This document shows positions 60,554 through 64,000 of a stretch of DNA of 64,000 nt, piece after piece; positions within the stretch are counted from its first letter, which is position 1, and the number at the start of each line of letters is the position of its first letter. Position numbers and translations under genes: made by a program. The stretch is from NCBI GenBank assembly GCA_020631735.1, contig CM036160.1, forward strand, positions 2,340,407-2,404,406. Direction: 5' to 3'. Below the pieces are notes generated by a model that saw nothing but the letters and a program-made list of their open reading frames with translations, made no database searches and had not been told where the DNA came from. The DNA is from Saccharum officinarum (Eukaryota; Streptophyta; Magnoliopsida; Poales; Poaceae).

Positions 60554-61010
60554 CCAACATGAAAGACGACGACGGGACAGAAGCTAGCCGGCCAATAACC
60601 GGTGGTGGTTCGTGTCCGTTGGTGGTTGTCGGCAGCGAGGCCTCGAACCGCAGCGCCCTAATGGCCTACCAGATGGAGGGCCTGAGGCTCCGGTCCTGCT
60701 GCGTGCACCAAAGCCCTACCACCAGCACGCGCTCCATCTGGCGCTCCTTGAAGTCGCCGCCTAGCCGGCGGTCCGCCACGTCGAGGACCTCACCTCGGCC
60801 ATGCATCTCCAAGACCCGCCGCGCCAGGTGGACGACGACGCTCTTCTTCTGTGGCACAGGCACAACGGGCCGGCGGCCACAAGCGACCTCGAGGAGGACG
60901 ACGCCAAAGCTGTACATGTCTGATTCGGTGCTGAACCTGCCCGTGATCATGCCCATGGTGCCGGCCAGCTCAGTGGTGTGTGCGCCGTGATTATGAAGTG
61001 GTGTTGTGGT
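60554..61010 (-). pseudogene. Second RLK kinase C-lobe fragment, inverted
   Basis: Minus-strand sequence matches the end of the RLK at 23531-24184: HTTELAGTMG, ESDMYSFGVVLLEVACGRRP, then MERVLVVGLWCTQQDRSLRP. It lacks the catalytic loop and DFG. It has a deletion after GTMG, and a CAG-to-TAG stop (PSIW*) near 60672 before the remaining C-terminal homology (RFEASLPTTT, VPSSSFMLEEDD). A relic of a paralogue, 36 kb from the first copy and in opposite orientation. Confidence 0.85.
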
Positions 61011-61044
61011 GGCTTGTTCGATGAGCCTGTTCATCATCTTCCAC

Positions 61045-61106
61045 CATGCATTGTTTTTTTTTGAGGGAAGCCATCATGGCAACTTTATTAATTTCAAATA
61101 ATAGTT
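61045..61106 (-). other. Possible 3' end of a poly(A) retroposon
   Basis: On the minus strand, AATAAAGTTGCCATGATGGC is followed by TTCCCTC and a poly(A) run (61050-61059). Resembles the tail of a non-LTR retroposon cut by the LTR element. Weak. Confidence 0.3.
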
Positions 61107-61108
61107 AC

Positions 61109-61584
61109 TGTTAGTTTGATCTCCACCGGACTTGGCCCAACGGCCATGTCTGGGCCCTAATCTCGCGTCCTGATCGGGGACGCCCAGCCCAATGACGTGG
61201 CTGGTGGGCCCCCATCGCGCAGTGCTATAAATAGGAGGTGGGGGCCAGTGGTTAGGGTTATGAGGTTGACTGCCGCCACTACGCCCCACCTAGTCCCTAC
61301 ACCGATCTTGTGGGAGGCACTGAAGCGGCGGGAAGTGCCACCGGTCTTCATCACCGCCACTGGATCGCGTCCCACTGCACTGCCGTGACTCCATCGACCC
61401 CGCCGGACTTCACCGACCTCGCAAAGGGAAGGACCACTTCGCCACTGCCTACAAATGGTCGGTAACACCTCCCCATTCCCATCCTCTGTCTCTCTCTAGA
61501 TCTTTCGGATCCATGCACTATCTACCAAAACAGAGAAGAACCTACCCACTCGATCTACTGCTAGAAGATCCTATAGATATAACA
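61109..61584 (+). repeat. 5' LTR of a second LTR retrotransposon, 476 bp
   Basis: TGTTAG...ATAACA with TG/CA ends. A TATA box CTATAAATA lies at 61225-61233. Directly followed by a PBS. The 3' LTR is beyond the window; the 5-bp target on this side would be GTTAC. Confidence 0.8.
61225..61233 (+). promoter_or_regulatory. TATA box in the LTR
   Basis: CTATAAATA in a GC-rich setting, about 350 bp before the LTR end. Confidence 0.65.
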
Positions 61585-61585
61585 A

Positions 61586-61597
61586 TGGTATCGGAGC
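61586..61597 (+). other. Primer binding site, initiator tRNA-Met
   Basis: TGGTATCGGAGC two bases after the LTR end; one mismatch to the usual TGGTATCAGAGC. Confidence 0.85.
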
Positions 61598-62574
61598 CAG
61601 GTCGCCTACCTAGTATGTAGATCTAGTTGTGGGGTGTAGAAATTGAACGGTGATTCGGAAGAAATTCCCCGAAAAGAAACCCTAACCCTAAAGAATTAGA
61701 ATGAAAGGAGAAAGAAAAGGGGCAGTGGCCCACCTGCGGCTTACCTACCGCAGTCACCACCGCGCGTCGCACGGGCAGCCGCCGTCACGCAGGAAGAACA
61801 GAAGAGCCACCGCTGGCTTACCGGCGCTTGGTCGCGCCACCGTGCGTGAGAGAGAGCAGTAAAAGGGCACCATCGCGGGGCCAATCGATGGCGGCGCGCT
61901 CAGCCACGGGCGAGCGCGCGCGCCAGCGATGAGCTCCACGACGGTGCCATGTGCACCTCCTCCGAGCCGGCCATGGGGCCATCGCGGTTGCTGTTTTTTT
62001 GTGTGTGGCGCGTGAAAGAGAGCTGGAGAAGGAGAGGGAAAAGAGAATAGACAAGAAAAGGAGGGGGAGCCAACAGGCCATCACCGGTGGCGGTTTTCCA
62101 TCACCGGCGCCGACAGCTCCATGGACGGCTGTCGCCGTTCACTGGAGCAAGGCACAGAGAGAAGAGATGAAATGGATTAGGGTTATGGAAAAGGAAGAAG
62201 CCACCAGTTTTATTCCTTCGAAGAGGGCGGACAGCCGTCCATCTCTGATGAACGGTTGTGATGGCTCGGGCCAAAATCAGCCCAAGAGGGCAAGAGCGGC
62301 CGATGAGATTGCCGGCCCAGGCCTAGGTTGCGGCCTGGGCGCGGCAGTGAGCCGGCGAGTGAGCTGGGCCGAGAGGCAGCGGCCCCCTGCTGGGCCGGCT
62401 GCACCCTAAGCGCGGGAGCGCTGTGCGCGCGCTGGGCCACGGGCCGCAGAGAGCACAGCGCGGCTACGAGCATGCCTTCGGGCCAAATTCTGTGATGAAT
62501 AGTAAAGTTTATGAATTTTTGTTTTATTATTTCAGAAGCAAATTGTAATGAATTTTGACAAGTTTGAAGGTTAC

Positions 62575-63731
62575 ATCTCTACTCAAATTTGAACCAACGT
62601 GATTATTTGTCTAGAGAGTACATGAGTATGAAAAATGCTTCTGAATAAGAATTATTTTAAGAATTTTGATTAATGTTTCCGCTGCAAAGAAAGAATATTG
62701 TCTTCTCATTAAATCCGAACCAATTGGAGGATTTAATTTGAAGAGCAGTTACAGTTGTTCAGAAAATGATGAAAGGTTTATCCTCTAATTAAAATTGGAA
62801 CCAACGAGAAAATTTTAATTAGAGGGATATTCATATTATGATTTAAGTGAAATTATGATATTGTTATTTTCTGACCAACGTTGATGATAACAATATTATA
62901 AGCTTATTTATGAGTTTGAGGTTGAAATTTAAAATCTCTAATAAATTATGCATCAAAGTGATCAATTTTTTAGAGAATAGATAAAGATCTAGAAATGCTC
63001 ATGAAATAGAAAGATGATTTTCCGCTGCAATGATGATGATGATCTTCTAATTAAATTCGAACCAACGGGAGAATTTAATTTTGAAGAGGATTAATGATAA
63101 TTGAGTTACTCCATATGTTAATTCCATTTATGCCAAACGGTGATGTGGAATTAATGTACAAGAATATTGTATTCATGATGTTGCTAATTTTAGCAAAAGT
63201 TATTGATAGAAAATTTTATAAGTTCTATCTATGAGTTTTATACATTTATTCTATTTCTGCCCAACGGTGATATAGAATTAATGTAGAAGAAAGTTGTTTT
63301 GTTCTATATCTGCCCAACGGTGATATAGAATAGAACATAAAGAAATCAAAGTTTAATGTTGATAACTATTGTTGAATAATTTTTAGACAAAGATCTTCAT
63401 GCTTTCGTTCTTGAAGGCAGAAAAGAAAGAGAAAAGAAAAGCACTGAGTACTTATGACTCAGATGATGAAAAGCCTAAGCACAAATTGTGTATATGAAAG
63501 TAGGCCACTGCATGAGAGACTGTGTCCTCTTCAAGAGTGGCTTGAAAAGAAATGTTTTCAAAGATTTCAGGGATATTGATCCAAGAAAGAAATAGAACAA
63601 TAAAAGTTTAGTTTGAGAAATTTTTTTTATGTACTCTCTATGAAAAATAATTTAATTTTCTGTTTTATCATCATGATATGAATTGTAATGAGTAGCATGC
63701 ATGTTTAATTTGACCAACGTCGGATTAAGCA
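62575..63731 (+). repeat. Series of stem-loops with a conserved CCAACG loop
   Basis: About ten hairpins. Arms: 62575-62589/62602-62617; 62702-62716/62729-62743; 62780-62796/62811-62828; 62858-62867/62887-62896; 62935-62947/62964-62976; 63050-63058/63071-63079; 63118-63126/63146-63154; 63241-63254/63272-63285; 63302-63310/63322-63330; one near 63690-63731. Most loops read (G/T)(A/C)CCAACG(N)(T)GA. Stems are unrelated to each other. Confidence 0.75.
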
Positions 63732-63850
63732 TGTGTGTTAAAGAATATTGAATTTATTCCTAAATTTGATGATTGAATATGAGCCAATTCTGGCATTTAT
63801 GTCCCTTCAAGAGAATTGTCTCGCATGGCGGCATAAATTTTAAGTAAATA

Positions 63851-63967
63851 CCCGCGTTGCGGGATGAAGTTGGTAAAGTACTTGTCCTGCACGGCAGGAG
63901 AAAATGAGATGACGATGTGTATCCCGCACAGGGAGAGAAGTTTAGGGTAGCTTTTGTGCTATCCTAG
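63851..63967 (+). repeat. Second group of GC-stem hairpins
   Basis: CCCGCGTTGCGGG (63851-63863), CCTGCACGGCAGG (63886-63898), TCCCGCACAGGGA (about 63922-63934) and TAGGGTAGC/GCTATCCTA (about 63943-63966). Short loops, different stems. Confidence 0.65.
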
Positions 63968-64000
63968 TATGAGTTTAAGAACAAAAGAAATTTAAAACGA

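Larger units (their letters stand above)
61598..64000 (+). mobile_element. Internal leader and gag remnant of the LTR retrotransposon (truncated by window)
   Basis: A GC-rich leader (61740-62470) has compositional frames on both strands. An AT-rich, non-coding stretch with many stem-loops follows. Near 63515-63545 is a zinc-knuckle-like remnant (VGHCMRDC in one frame). No intact gag or pol is seen before the window ends. Probably Ty1/copia by PBS and LTR size, but not proven. Confidence 0.6.

Noticed and set aside
61754..62473. Frames in the GC-rich leader of the last LTR element
   Set aside because: Compositional, on both strands, no motif; located between PBS and gag.
62575..63731. CRISPR array
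   Set aside because: Regular spaced motifs, but the conserved part is a loop within unrelated inverted stems; plant nuclear DNA, no cas genes, spacing irregular.

Overview
This is a repeat-rich piece of nuclear DNA from a grass, probably a panicoid (sorghum, sugarcane, Miscanthus or maize-like). Evidence: long-LTR chromovirus elements; two CACTA transposons with typical grass subterminal motifs (TTTGCCGAGTGC and ACCTTTAGTCCCGG); Stowaway, Harbinger and Mutator MITEs; and intron-bearing plant genes. A run of exactly 100 Ns (580-679) marks a scaffold gap.

Layout. 1-579: fragment of an inverted long LTR. 680-11576: a chromodomain-bearing Ty3/gypsy element whose 5' LTR is lost in the gap. It has an extra ORF (orf0) before gag, a frameshifted gag-pol, and a complete 4.8-kb 3' LTR. 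11577-17515: AT-rich DNA with MITEs, a degenerate 60-bp tandem array and a possible aspartic-protease fragment. 17883-24184: a DUF26-type receptor-like kinase pseudogene with an L1-type LINE in an intron (11-bp TSD). 24185-29267: intergenic DNA, a SINE-like element and a flavin monooxygenase pseudogene. About 30.7-39.1 kb: a decayed CACTA element (minus). 42136-43513: an intact three-exon R2R3-MYB gene, the only host gene that looks functional. 45534-46408: a GC-rich hAT-like element. 46532-60458: a four-level nest, MITE > hAT > CACTA > solo LTR, every insertion with a recognisable target duplication. 60554-61010: a second RLK fragment, inverted. 61109-64000: the 5' LTR, PBS and leader of another LTR retrotransposon.

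The most unusual signals are two. First, orf0 of the chromovirus begins with a near-exact copy of the histone H3 N-terminal tail (K4 and K9 kept), followed by a likely coiled coil and an acidic tail, in an element whose integrase ends in a chromodomain. Second, the leader of the last retrotransposon carries about ten stem-loops whose stems differ while the loop (consensus CCAACG) is conserved.

Several genes (gag-pol, RLK, FMO) carry single-base frameshifts. Most probably reflect decay, but some could be assembly indels.
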